A DNA stretch of 64,000 bases, taken from assembly GCA_002484335.1 (NCBI GenBank), contig DLJQ01000014.1, positions 160,650 through 224,649 on the forward strand, given 5' to 3'. Each line of letters begins with the position of its first letter. Positions within the stretch are counted from its first letter, which is position 1. Below the pieces are notes generated by a model. That model was not told where the DNA came from, did no database searches, and was given only the letters and a program-made list of their open reading frames with translations. Both the position numbers and the translations under genes were made by a program. This stretch comes from Flavobacteriales bacterium UBA7612 (GTDB lineage Bacteria; Bacteroidota; Bacteroidia; Flavobacteriales; Weeksellaceae). This document shows positions 26,567-34,851 of the stretch, one piece after another.

Positions 26567-28198
26567 ATGGATAATATAAAAAAGATAAAACGTTTTTCGA
26601 AAATTGTAAGTGTTCTAACAAAATACGGATTTGAAGAAATAATTTCTCGAGGAAATAATTTAATTAGTTCTGATGATGATTCTGATTTTTATAATTCTAG
26701 CTTTAATGAACGTTTACGTTTAGCGTTAGAAGAATTAGGTCCTACTTATATAAAATTCGGTCAACTATTAAGTAATCGAAAAGATTTAATTCCTGAAGAT
26801 TTAGCAGATGAGCTAAAAAAATTACAAGATGACGTTCTTGTAGAAGATATTGATATTAAACAAAAATTAGTTGACGAATTTGGAATAGATCCTACTGAAC
26901 ACTTTATATATATAGATGAAAAACCTTTTGCTTCTGCAAGTATATCTCAAGTTTATAAAGCTAAATTATTGTCTGGTGAAGAAGTTATTCTAAAAATTAA
27001 ACGATCTAATATTCAGAATATTGTAGAATCTGATTTAGCTTTAATTCGTGATATCGTTTACTTTCTTGAAAAAAAATATACTAAATTACAAAAGCTTTTT
27101 ATATCTGAAATTGAAAAATCATTCGAGAACTCTATAATTAAAGAATTATCATTAACAAATGAATTATTGAATATTGAACGTTTTAGAAAAAATTTTGAAA
27201 AAAGTAAAGATGTTTATGTCCCTAAAACCTACTCTGACTATTGTAATAACAATATTTTGTGTATGGAATTTATTAATGGATATAAGGTAAATGATGTAGA
27301 AAGTTTGAAAATTTTAAACCTTGATCCTAAAAATGTAGTGCAAAAAGGATTTGAAATTTATTTAAAACAAATTTTAACTGATGGTTTTTTTCATGCAGAT
27401 CCTCATCCTGGAAATATTTTTATTCTAAGAAATGGTCAAATTGTTTTTATCGATTTTGGTTCTATGGGAATTATAACATTAAATGAAAAAGAAGATTTAG
27501 AAAATGTTGTAATTGATTTTGGCCTAAAGAACCCTAAAAGAATTGTTCGTTCCCTAAAAAGAATGGCTATAAAACAATATATAGAGAACGAAAAACAATT
27601 GGAACGTGATATAGCGGATGTTTTGGATTACTTAGAATATAATACTGTTGATACAATAGAAGTACAAATTCTTATTAAAAAATTTAACGACATACTACAA
27701 CGTAATCATGTTTTATTACCTGAATATGTTTATTTACTACTTAGAGGCATTGCTTTAATTGAAGGAATAGGAAAAGAATTACATGCAGATTTAAATATTC
27801 AACAATCGATAAGACCATATGCAATAAAACTATCTAAAGAAAAATTTTATCCAAAAAATATCAGAAAAAAAATGCTGAATAATATGAAAGATATTCAGGA
27901 TTTAATGAATGATTTACCAGAAGATGGTTTAAAATTATTAGAAAAAATAAATAATGATAAATTGACTCTTAATTTTAAAGTTGATGAAATTGAAAATATA
28001 AAAAGAGTAACTAAAGATAGTGTTAATAAGCTTGTTTTAGCTATTTTAACTTTAACTTTTGGACTTGGAGCCAGTATGCTAGCGAATACAAAAGTAAGAC
28101 CAATTTTTCTTGATATGCCTCTACTTTCATGGATAGGTTATTTAATGTCTGTATTTACTGCTATTTGTATTGTTGTTTTAATATTTAGAAAGAAATAA
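26567..28198 (+). CDS. ABC1/UbiB/AarF family atypical kinase
   Basis: A protein of the UbiB/ABC1 family, atypical kinase-like ATPases linked to quinone biosynthesis and lipid homeostasis. The frame reaches a TTG at 26537, but the ATG at 26567 (MDNIKKIKRFSK) is more likely and gives 543 residues. Family features are YIKFGQLLSNRKDLIP (the KxGQ motif), PFASASISQVYKAKL (the Ala/Ser-rich nucleotide loop), GFFHADPHPGNIF and VFIDFGSMG. Two hydrophobic helices at the C-terminus would anchor it in the membrane. It is monocistronic. Confidence 0.92.
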   Translation: MDNIKKIKRFSKIVSVLTKYGFEEIISRGNNLISSDDDSDFYNSSFNERLRLALEELGPTYIKFGQLLSNRKDLIPEDLADELKKLQDDVLVEDIDIKQKLVDEFGIDPTEHFIYIDEKPFASASISQVYKAKLLSGEEVILKIKRSNIQNIVESDLALIRDIVYFLEKKYTKLQKLFISEIEKSFENSIIKELSLTNELLNIERFRKNFEKSKDVYVPKTYSDYCNNNILCMEFINGYKVNDVESLKILNLDPKNVVQKGFEIYLKQILTDGFFHADPHPGNIFILRNGQIVFIDFGSMGIITLNEKEDLENVVIDFGLKNPKRIVRSLKRMAIKQYIENEKQLERDIADVLDYLEYNTVDTIEVQILIKKFNDILQRNHVLLPEYVYLLLRGIALIEGIGKELHADLNIQQSIRPYAIKLSKEKFYPKNIRKKMLNNMKDIQDLMNDLPEDGLKLLEKINNDKLTLNFKVDEIENIKRVTKDSVNKLVLAILTLTFGLGASMLANTKVRPIFLDMPLLSWIGYLMSVFTAICIVVLIFRKK

Positions 28199-28236
28199 AA
28201 GAAGATATATGAAATTTTCATATATCTTCTTTTATT
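28197..28236. terminator. bidirectional terminator (ABC1 kinase / DASS)
   Basis: A perfect 18-bp inverted repeat (AAAAGAAGATATATGAAA and its complement) with a one-base centre, between convergent genes. Confidence 0.85.
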
Positions 28237-28245
28237 ACACAATAA

Positions 28246-29715
28246 TTACCAGTATCCTAGAACCTTCCACCAAAGACCACCAATAACTATCCAAATTATT
28301 AAATTAATTATACTTATTATAAATCCTGTTTTCCACCATTCTCCGAGTGTTGTATATCCAGAACCAAATATAATTGGGGCAGTACCTGTTCCATAGTGAG
28401 TAATAGACATCATTAATGATGATGAAAATCCTAAAATAAGAGCCCATAACATAGGTGGAGCGTTAAGACTTATTCCTGCTAAGAAAAACGCTCCATACAT
28501 GGCTGTAATATGCGCCGTTGTACTTGCGAAAAAGTAATGAGAATAAACATATATTAATAATAATATTATTATAGACACAATCCAATTTAATCCTAAATTA
28601 GATATACCTGTTCCAACTGTAACTGACAACCATTTCACTAAACCTAATTTTCCTAAAAAACTAGCCATCATTACTAAAGCTGCAAACCATACTATTGTAT
28701 CCCAAGCTCCTTTATTTTTCAAAATATCATCCCAAGACAGTACACCTGTCAATAATAATATTGCAAGACCTATAAAAGCAGCTGTTGTTGGAAGTACCGC
28801 AAATTGCTCTCCAAATATCATTGCAGGAACACCTGCCCAAAGAAATAGTAATATAACGAATGTTGCCATTGTAATTAATTCAGGCAAAGAAATTTTACCC
28901 AATTCTTTCAATTTTTCTTTTGCAAATTTAGGAGCATCTGGTGTCTTTTTAATTTCTGGTGGATATAAGTAATATACTACCAAGGGAACAATTATTAAAG
29001 AAAATAATGCAGGAACTAAAGCTGCTATAGCCCACATACCCCAAGTCAATTTAAATCCTGAGTCCTCAAATATTAAATTAACAATTAAAGGATTAGGAGC
29101 TGTTGCTGTAATAAACATTGCTGATGTTACAGGATTTATATTGTAAGTAACTAACGATAAATATTTCCCAATTTTATTTCTAGAATCATCTTCTGGATTA
29201 GAATTAAAACTAGTTGCTATAGAACGCATAATTGGATGTATGATTCCTCCACCTCTTGCTGTATTACTAGGAGTTACAGGTGCTAGAATTGTTTCTGAAA
29301 AACCTAAAGCATAAGCTATACCTAATGTTCTTTTTCCAAAAATTGAAACTAAAAAATATCCTATTCTTAATCCCAATCCTGTTTTTATTAAACTAATAGA
29401 AATCATTACAGAAACTCCTATCAACCAAATTAAATCATTAGAGAAACCGCTTAAAGAATCTTGTAATGCATCTTTTGCACTTTCTGGATTTGTAACTCCA
29501 GTTAATGCTACAAGAGCAATCGCAACTATAGAAATTGCACCAATAGGTAAAGCTTTACCTATAATTGATGCTATTGTACCTACAAACAAAGCTAATAAAT
29601 GCCATGCGTTTGGATCTACTCCCTTTGGAACAGGGACTACAAACCAGATAATTAAAGTTAAAGCTATCGCTATAACTGCTGGTATTGGTTTTATTGGTGT
29701 TAATTGATTTACCAT
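28246..29715 (-). CDS. DASS family anion:Na+ (dicarboxylate) transporter
   Basis: A 489-residue transporter of the divalent anion:sodium symporter family (CitT / plastid 2-oxoglutarate-malate translocator branch). About 12 membrane segments are visible. Landmarks are WHLLALFVGTIASIIGKALPIG at the N-terminus, SNTARGGGIIHPIMRSIA (the SNT motif) and a late PPMLWALILGFSSSLMMSITHYGTG, containing the THYGTG segment. A dicarboxylate or citrate is the likely substrate. It is divergent from an Lrp/AsnC regulator across a 300-bp gap. Confidence 0.9.
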   Translation of the reverse strand: MVNQLTPIKPIPAVIAIALTLIIWFVVPVPKGVDPNAWHLLALFVGTIASIIGKALPIGAISIVAIALVALTGVTNPESAKDALQDSLSGFSNDLIWLIGVSVMISISLIKTGLGLRIGYFLVSIFGKRTLGIAYALGFSETILAPVTPSNTARGGGIIHPIMRSIATSFNSNPEDDSRNKIGKYLSLVTYNINPVTSAMFITATAPNPLIVNLIFEDSGFKLTWGMWAIAALVPALFSLIIVPLVVYYLYPPEIKKTPDAPKFAKEKLKELGKISLPELITMATFVILLFLWAGVPAMIFGEQFAVLPTTAAFIGLAILLLTGVLSWDDILKNKGAWDTIVWFAALVMMASFLGKLGLVKWLSVTVGTGISNLGLNWIVSIIILLLIYVYSHYFFASTTAHITAMYGAFFLAGISLNAPPMLWALILGFSSSLMMSITHYGTGTAPIIFGSGYTTLGEWWKTGFIISIINLIIWIVIGGLWWKVLGYW

Positions 29716-30015
29716 AAAATAAATAATCTAATATCTATTTAATGTGGTCAAATTATAGACCAAAACAGTTAAAAAAAACATAATATAAATCTTGTTTTTA
29801 AACTCGAAATTTCTCATTAAAAACAGGCAAAAACCTTTTAATAATGCGTAAATTAGTAAGCTTGTACTAAATTTAATTACTTATGAAAGTACATATGAAA
29901 ACATAGCTTTTAATTATGAATAATAATTAAAATATCCGCACACTTCACGAATTAAATACATTGTTTTTTATTTATTTTTGAATATTATTCGATTTATTTG
30001 TACTTTTGCCTCCAA
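29716..30015. other. DASS / Lrp divergent intergenic region
   Basis: No gene is seen. It contains an inverted repeat (GTTTTTAA at 29794 and TTAAAAAC ending 29824) near the DASS side and the strong Lrp-gene promoter at its right end. The AT-rich middle could hold regulator sites, but none is recognisable. Confidence 0.4.
29977..30008 (+). promoter_or_regulatory. promoter of the Lrp/AsnC gene
   Basis: TTTG at 29977-29980 and TACTTTTG at 30001-30008 match both parts of the Bacteroidota consensus (TTTG, then TAnnTTTG) with a 20-base spacer. Only 7 bases separate the box from the ATG at 30016, so the mRNA should be leaderless or nearly so. Confidence 0.6.
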
Positions 30016-30492
30016 ATGGAAAAAATAGAATTTAATTTAGACGCTATAGACCTTAAAATCATGCGCTTAATGCAAGAAAATGCACGCATTAACAATGCTG
30101 ACATCGCAAGAGAATTAGGAATGGCACCATCTGGAATATTAGAGAGAGTTAAAAAACTTGAAAACAAGCAAGTAATTTTAGCATATCATGCTAAAATAAA
30201 TCCTAATGCTGTTGGTCAAAAATTACTTTCCTATATGTTTATAAAAACAACTGACATAATAGGTGATGAAACTGTTGGTTTGCAACTTGCCGAAATTCCT
30301 GAAGTCTTAGAAGTTCATGATATTGCAGGAGAAGATGGATACTTGATAAAAGTAAGAACCAGTGACAACGAAGGCTTAGTCGAATTAATGCGAAAATCTC
30401 TTAGTAAAATTGGAGGAATAACCTCTACAAGAACAACAATTGTTTTACAAACAATTAAAGAAGAACAAAATATTGTAATACCAGAAAATTAA
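30016..30492 (+). CDS. Lrp/AsnC family transcriptional regulator
   Basis: A 158-residue regulator. The upstream TTG at 29998 is an unlikely start because it lies inside the promoter; the ATG at 30016 gives MEKIEFNLDAIDLKIMRLM. An N-terminal HTH (INNADIARELGMAPSGILERVKKLE) is followed by the RAM ligand-binding domain (about 60-150), which includes VLEVHDIAGEDGYLIKVR. These regulators respond to amino acids. The EamA exporter gene follows after 8 bases, suggesting that it controls amino-acid export in cis. Confidence 0.92.
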   Translation: MEKIEFNLDAIDLKIMRLMQENARINNADIARELGMAPSGILERVKKLENKQVILAYHAKINPNAVGQKLLSYMFIKTTDIIGDETVGLQLAEIPEVLEVHDIAGEDGYLIKVRTSDNEGLVELMRKSLSKIGGITSTRTTIVLQTIKEEQNIVIPEN

Positions 30493-30500
30493 AAAATAGA

Positions 30501-31517
30501 ATGGAAGGAAACAAACCAAGTAAATGGTTAATTATTTTTGCGTATTTTGTAGTTTACGTAGTTTGGGGTTCTACCTATTTCTTTATAGGTAAAGCTTTAA
30601 ATAGCTTTAGCCCATTTATTTTAGGCTCGTTTCGTTTTATAGGCGCAAGTTTAATTTTGATGACTTATTGTAAATTAAAAGGGTATAAGTTGTGGGATAA
30701 ACAAATTGTAAAACAATCTGTTTTTATTGGTATAATGCTATTATTTATTGATATGGCAGGAATTATCTGGACAGAACAATTTCTACCTAGTGGGCTTGTA
30801 GCCATAATGGCAGCTTCTGCAGCTATCTGGTTTATTATTTTAGATAAACCTAAATGGAAACAAAATTTTTCTAGTTTATCTACTATCCTAGGAGTTCTGT
30901 TAGGATTTATTGGTGTCTTAATGCTATTTTACGAACAAGTAATTGTAGTTGATATTAGTTCAGAACAGCAAACATTAAATATTATTGGTCTTATTATTTT
31001 AATTTTTTGCTCTATAGCATGGACATTTGGGTCTCTTTATTCTAAATATATTGTAGAAGCACAAAGAAAAAAGGATATAGAGAAGCCAAAAGAAGATTTA
31101 AATATTATGGTCAAAACAGCTTGGCAAATGATTACAGCTGGAGTATTATTTAACACTGTCGCTATTTTTAATGGAGAATATTCTCAATTTAGTTTTGCTA
31201 ATATAAAAACTGAAGACTGGTTTTATATGGCATATTTAACTACATTTGGCTCTATACTTGCTTTTGGTTCTTATGTTTGGCTTTTACAAGTACGTCCTTC
31301 TATAGAAGTTTCTACTTATGCCTATGTAAACCCTATAATAGCCGTTGCTTTAAGTTACTTTTTTTCTGATGATATTGTAACAAGTTTACAAATTTACGGA
31401 CTAATAGTTATACTCTTTAGTCTTTTACTAATGAATTGGAACTTGTATAAGAATACAAAAGTCATTCAGAAACTTTTAAACTATGTAAATAATAAGCGTA
31501 TTACTAGCGCTCATTAA
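30501..31517 (+). CDS. EamA/DMT family transporter
   Basis: A 338-residue ten-helix transporter of the drug/metabolite transporter superfamily with two EamA domains. VYVVWGSTYFFIGKAL and FILGSFRFIGASLIL mark the first, and YAYVNPIIAVALSYFF marks the conserved end of the second. It is probably an exporter of an amino acid or related metabolite given the upstream Lrp-family regulator, which is inference. It ends at a terminator. Confidence 0.88.
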   Translation: MEGNKPSKWLIIFAYFVVYVVWGSTYFFIGKALNSFSPFILGSFRFIGASLILMTYCKLKGYKLWDKQIVKQSVFIGIMLLFIDMAGIIWTEQFLPSGLVAIMAASAAIWFIILDKPKWKQNFSSLSTILGVLLGFIGVLMLFYEQVIVVDISSEQQTLNIIGLIILIFCSIAWTFGSLYSKYIVEAQRKKDIEKPKEDLNIMVKTAWQMITAGVLFNTVAIFNGEYSQFSFANIKTEDWFYMAYLTTFGSILAFGSYVWLLQVRPSIEVSTYAYVNPIIAVALSYFFSDDIVTSLQIYGLIVILFSLLLMNWNLYKNTKVIQKLLNYVNNKRITSAH

Positions 31518-31538
31518 ATATTATGATTGATTTGAATT

Positions 31539-31574
31539 AAAAAAGCAGTACAATTATTTGTACTGCTTTTTTTA
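31539..31574. terminator. bidirectional terminator (EamA / ribBA)
   Basis: A 15-bp perfect stem (AAAAAAGCAGTACAA with its complement), T-run at the 3' end, between convergent genes. Confidence 0.85.
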
Positions 31575-31592
31575 TAATATTGAATTAAATTT

Positions 31593-32717
31593 CTATAAAA
31601 TTGTACACTTTACAATTTCTAAACCATATTGTGTTGTATGCGGTTCTTCCTCTGTTCTTGTGATAAGATTCATTTTAACGATTCCCAAATCTTTAATAAT
31701 TTGAGATCCTATTCCATGATCTTTATCGTCTGGAGGTAGAATACCTGATTTTGATTTTCCTTCAGAATAACTTTTAAAAACTTCGATTTTCTGCTCTACA
31801 AATTCAGAATTCTGAATATTATTAATAAAAATAACAACACCTTTTTCTTCTTCATTAATAATATTCATTGTTTTTTCTAACAATGGAGTTTCACCGACCT
31901 GTAACGCACTAAATAAATCATAATAGCTATTAGTAGATTTAACTCTTACAGGAACAACATCATCTTTAGTCCACGATCCTTTCTTTAAAGCAAAATGTAT
32001 TTGATTATTTGTTGTTTGTTGATAAGCAATTAAATCATATTCACCATATTTTGTTTTGGCCGTAAACTCTTCAATTCTTTTAACTAAAAATTCATTTTCT
32101 AATCTGTAAGCAATTAAATCCTCTATAGAAATAATTTTTAAATCAAATTTTTTAGCTATTTCTAGAAGTTCTGGTAAGCGAGCCATTTCACCATCTTCCT
32201 TCAATATTTCCACAATACAACCTGCTGGGTAACTTCCTGCTAAACGAGCCAAATCAACAGCTGCTTCTGTATGTCCTGTTCTTACTAAAACACCTCCATC
32301 TTTTGCTATTAATGGAAAAATATGCCCAGGTTTACCTAAGTCATCTGGATTCGTATCATCATTAATTAAAGCTTGAATTGTTTTTGAACGATCTGATGCA
32401 GAAATTCCTGTTGTACACCCATGTCCTTGTAAATCAACTGAAACAGTGAAATTAGTTTCGTAAATCGCAGTATTATGACCAACCATAAGATCCAAACCTA
32501 AAGCTTTACACCTTTGCTGAGTTAGTGGCGTACATACAAGTCCTCTACCATGAGTAACCATAAAATTAATAATTTCTGGCGTAGCAAATTCTGCTAAACA
32601 AAGAAAATCTCCTTCGTTTTCACGATCTTCATCATCAACCACAATGACTACTTTTCCTTGTTTTAAATCTTCTAAAGCTTCCTCAATTGAATTCAATTGA
32701 GATGATCTATTTTCCAT
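31593..32717 (-). CDS. ribB: RibBA-type: active DHBP synthase, degenerate GTP cyclohydrolase II domain
   Basis: The N-terminal half (about 1-205) is 3,4-dihydroxy-2-butanone 4-phosphate synthase, an early riboflavin step: VDDEDRENEGDF, HGRGLVCTPLT and RTGHTEAAVDLARLAG are intact. The C-terminal half has the layout of GTP cyclohydrolase II, but the zinc motif CxxxxxxxxxxCxC after PVRVKS is gone, as is the RQEGRGIGL segment, while SQIIKDLGIVKM and TTQYGLEI remain. It therefore should not open GTP, and a separate RibA is expected. It is 11 bases after the LptF/G gene. Confidence 0.9.
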   Translation of the reverse strand: MENRSSQLNSIEEALEDLKQGKVVIVVDDEDRENEGDFLCLAEFATPEIINFMVTHGRGLVCTPLTQQRCKALGLDLMVGHNTAIYETNFTVSVDLQGHGCTTGISASDRSKTIQALINDDTNPDDLGKPGHIFPLIAKDGGVLVRTGHTEAAVDLARLAGSYPAGCIVEILKEDGEMARLPELLEIAKKFDLKIISIEDLIAYRLENEFLVKRIEEFTAKTKYGEYDLIAYQQTTNNQIHFALKKGSWTKDDVVPVRVKSTNSYYDLFSALQVGETPLLEKTMNIINEEEKGVVIFINNIQNSEFVEQKIEVFKSYSEGKSKSGILPPDDKDHGIGSQIIKDLGIVKMNLITRTEEEPHTTQYGLEIVKCTIL

Positions 32718-32728
32718 TAGTTATAATA

Positions 32729-34189
32729 TTATTGATAACGAGAATGCTCTTCGTTTTTGTTTGTTTTCTTAAATTTATTAAAATATTTTATAATTGGATC
32801 TAAATAAAGACTAATATTAAACAGTTCTGAATCTTGATTTGCTTTAAAACAAAATAAAATAGAAAATGGTAAAGATATTATATTAGCTAACCATGCAGCA
32901 ATACCAGAATTTAATGTTCCATTTTTTGCCATATTTTCTGCAGAAAAATTAATAATAAAATAGATAACAAATATTATAATAGATATAATTACTGGCATTC
33001 CAATACCTCCTTTTTTTACTATAGCTCCTAAAGATGAACCAATTAAAAAGAATATAATACAAGTTACTGCATATGAGAAATTTCTTTGGTACTGAATATC
33101 TATTTTAGAGTATAATTTTTCACGATTTATTATTTCGTTCTTTGAAAAATCTAAATTTTCTTGATCACGATTTACCATTTGTATAGCTTGATTTAAAACT
33201 CTATCCTGATCATCTTTATTCTTTTTATTAAGAGCAAAAACTGTTTTAGTCTTTAAGGAATCAATTGTTTTTATTTTATTGGTATAAAAATAATTTTGAT
33301 TAAAAACATTTGTTTGATATGTTTTATAATACTTTTTATAATCAATATTTAAAGAGTCGATTAGTTTTCTTAAACCAGCACCATCTAAGAATTTATATGA
33401 ATTTCCTGGATCTTCCTCTTTTCCACTATTAATTATCTCAGAAATATCAATATAATAATTCAACGTATCAAACTTAGTATATTGATTTTCTTGATTTTTT
33501 CTCTGATTAATATTTTTATCCTTTATATTATCTGTATATGCTACTCCGTCATACAGTTCCATTTTAAGATAGTTATTATCATTTTTATCAGGAGCAAGAT
33601 TACCTTTTTTAGCAATGATAGTCATTGTATTATCAGAAGATGATGAATTTTGATGAACAAATACATCTTCTAATTTTTCAGAGTTTTCACCTGACACCTT
33701 ATTAATTTTCATTTGGAAGCCAGGTACTGTTTCAATAAAAACTCCTTCCTTCATATTTGCTGTAGGCTTTGTCTGAATAATATTTAAGTAAATAGACCTA
33801 GCTTTTCTTGCAGAAAAAGGCATGACTTTATCTCCAAAGAAATAAAGACCAATAGAAAGAAGCATAATTAACACAAACAAAGGTGCAAGAATTCTTGTTA
33901 AAGATATTCCAGAAGCTTTCATAGCAGCTAATTCATAACGTTCACCAAAACCTCCCATTGTCATGATAGAACCTAATAAAATAGTTAAAGGTAAAACAAG
34001 TTGAACTACATTTATACCTAACCAAAATAATAGCTCCGCTATAGTTATGGAATCTAATCCTTTACCAATTAAATTTTGCATCTGTTGCCAAGCAAATTGT
34101 ACAATAAAGATGAAAAATAATACACTAAAGATAAAAAAAAATGGACCCAAAAAGGTCTTTATAATATACCAGTCAAGCTTTTTTAACAT
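32729..34189 (-). CDS. LptF/LptG family permease (YjgP/YjgQ)
   Basis: A 486-residue inner-membrane permease of the LPS export ABC transporter. LDWYIIKTFLGPFFFIFS opens the first of three N-terminal helices, GGFGERYELAAMKASGISL is the coupling-loop signature shared with ABC permeases, and three C-terminal helices follow a large periplasmic domain. The protein is about 120 residues longer than E. coli LptF/G because of that domain, as is common in Bacteroidota. LolA lies 3 bases upstream and ribBA follows, so these envelope genes are co-transcribed. Confidence 0.9.
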   Translation of the reverse strand: MLKKLDWYIIKTFLGPFFFIFSVLFFIFIVQFAWQQMQNLIGKGLDSITIAELLFWLGINVVQLVLPLTILLGSIMTMGGFGERYELAAMKASGISLTRILAPLFVLIMLLSIGLYFFGDKVMPFSARKARSIYLNIIQTKPTANMKEGVFIETVPGFQMKINKVSGENSEKLEDVFVHQNSSSSDNTMTIIAKKGNLAPDKNDNNYLKMELYDGVAYTDNIKDKNINQRKNQENQYTKFDTLNYYIDISEIINSGKEEDPGNSYKFLDGAGLRKLIDSLNIDYKKYYKTYQTNVFNQNYFYTNKIKTIDSLKTKTVFALNKKNKDDQDRVLNQAIQMVNRDQENLDFSKNEIINREKLYSKIDIQYQRNFSYAVTCIIFFLIGSSLGAIVKKGGIGMPVIISIIIFVIYFIINFSAENMAKNGTLNSGIAAWLANIISLPFSILFCFKANQDSELFNISLYLDPIIKYFNKFKKTNKNEEHSRYQ

Positions 34190-34192
34190 TGA

Positions 34193-34822
34193 TTATAATT
34201 GAGTGATAACATAGCCTTGCGACTTATATTTCTTTTGGTCAAAGTTAAAGTAACTTTTGTGAATAAGTAAATTTTCTACATAATCTTTTACAGTAACAGA
34301 AGTAGTTTCTCCATTTTTACCATATTCATTATAGTCATAAATTTGATTATTAGACACGTTAACTCCTAAAACAGAGTATTTTACTGTAGAAGATTTTATT
34401 GGCGTCAACTTTATAAACTGTATTGTATTTCCACCTACAGTCTTTTTATTAGACAATGTATAAGTATAACCAGTTTTATAATTATTTAAAATTTTTGTTG
34501 GTGTTAAAAAATCATCTGAATTAGAAGTATCAGAAATAGTAATTTCTTTATCATCTTTAGAAATTGTATACAATTTAGTTCCTGTATAAATTTGATTTAT
34601 ATCTCCAACATTCAAATTAAATTTTTGCTTCATAGAAAATACCTCTCCTATATTCGTATTGGTTTTATTATTTAAGCTATGTTTTAAATCAAACTTAATA
34701 TAATAAGAATTCGCATTAGTATATTTTGCATATACATTATCCAAAATTTGTTTTGCAGTTTGAGCATTTATTGAAATTGCTCCAAACATTAATATAACAA
34801 ATGTGATAGCTATTTTTTTCAT
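34193..34822 (-). CDS. lolA: LolA-like outer-membrane lipoprotein carrier
   Basis: A 209-residue periplasmic protein of the LolA family, the carrier for lipoproteins moving to the outer membrane. The signal peptide ends FGAISINAQ, and the mature protein starts TAKQILDNVYAKYTNANSYYI, typical of the family's first helix and strand. The rest alternates as an open beta-barrel (KMSVTVKDY-like strands, QIYDYNEYG). It lies between ftsK (29 bases upstream) and the LptF/G gene, the usual order in this phylum. Confidence 0.85.
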   Translation of the reverse strand: MKKIAITFVILMFGAISINAQTAKQILDNVYAKYTNANSYYIKFDLKHSLNNKTNTNIGEVFSMKQKFNLNVGDINQIYTGTKLYTISKDDKEITISDTSNSDDFLTPTKILNNYKTGYTYTLSNKKTVGGNTIQFIKLTPIKSSTVKYSVLGVNVSNNQIYDYNEYGKNGETTSVTVKDYVENLLIHKSYFNFDQKKYKSQGYVITQL

Positions 34823-34851
34823 ACAACTAACTTTTTAGAGAGGTTTATTAT

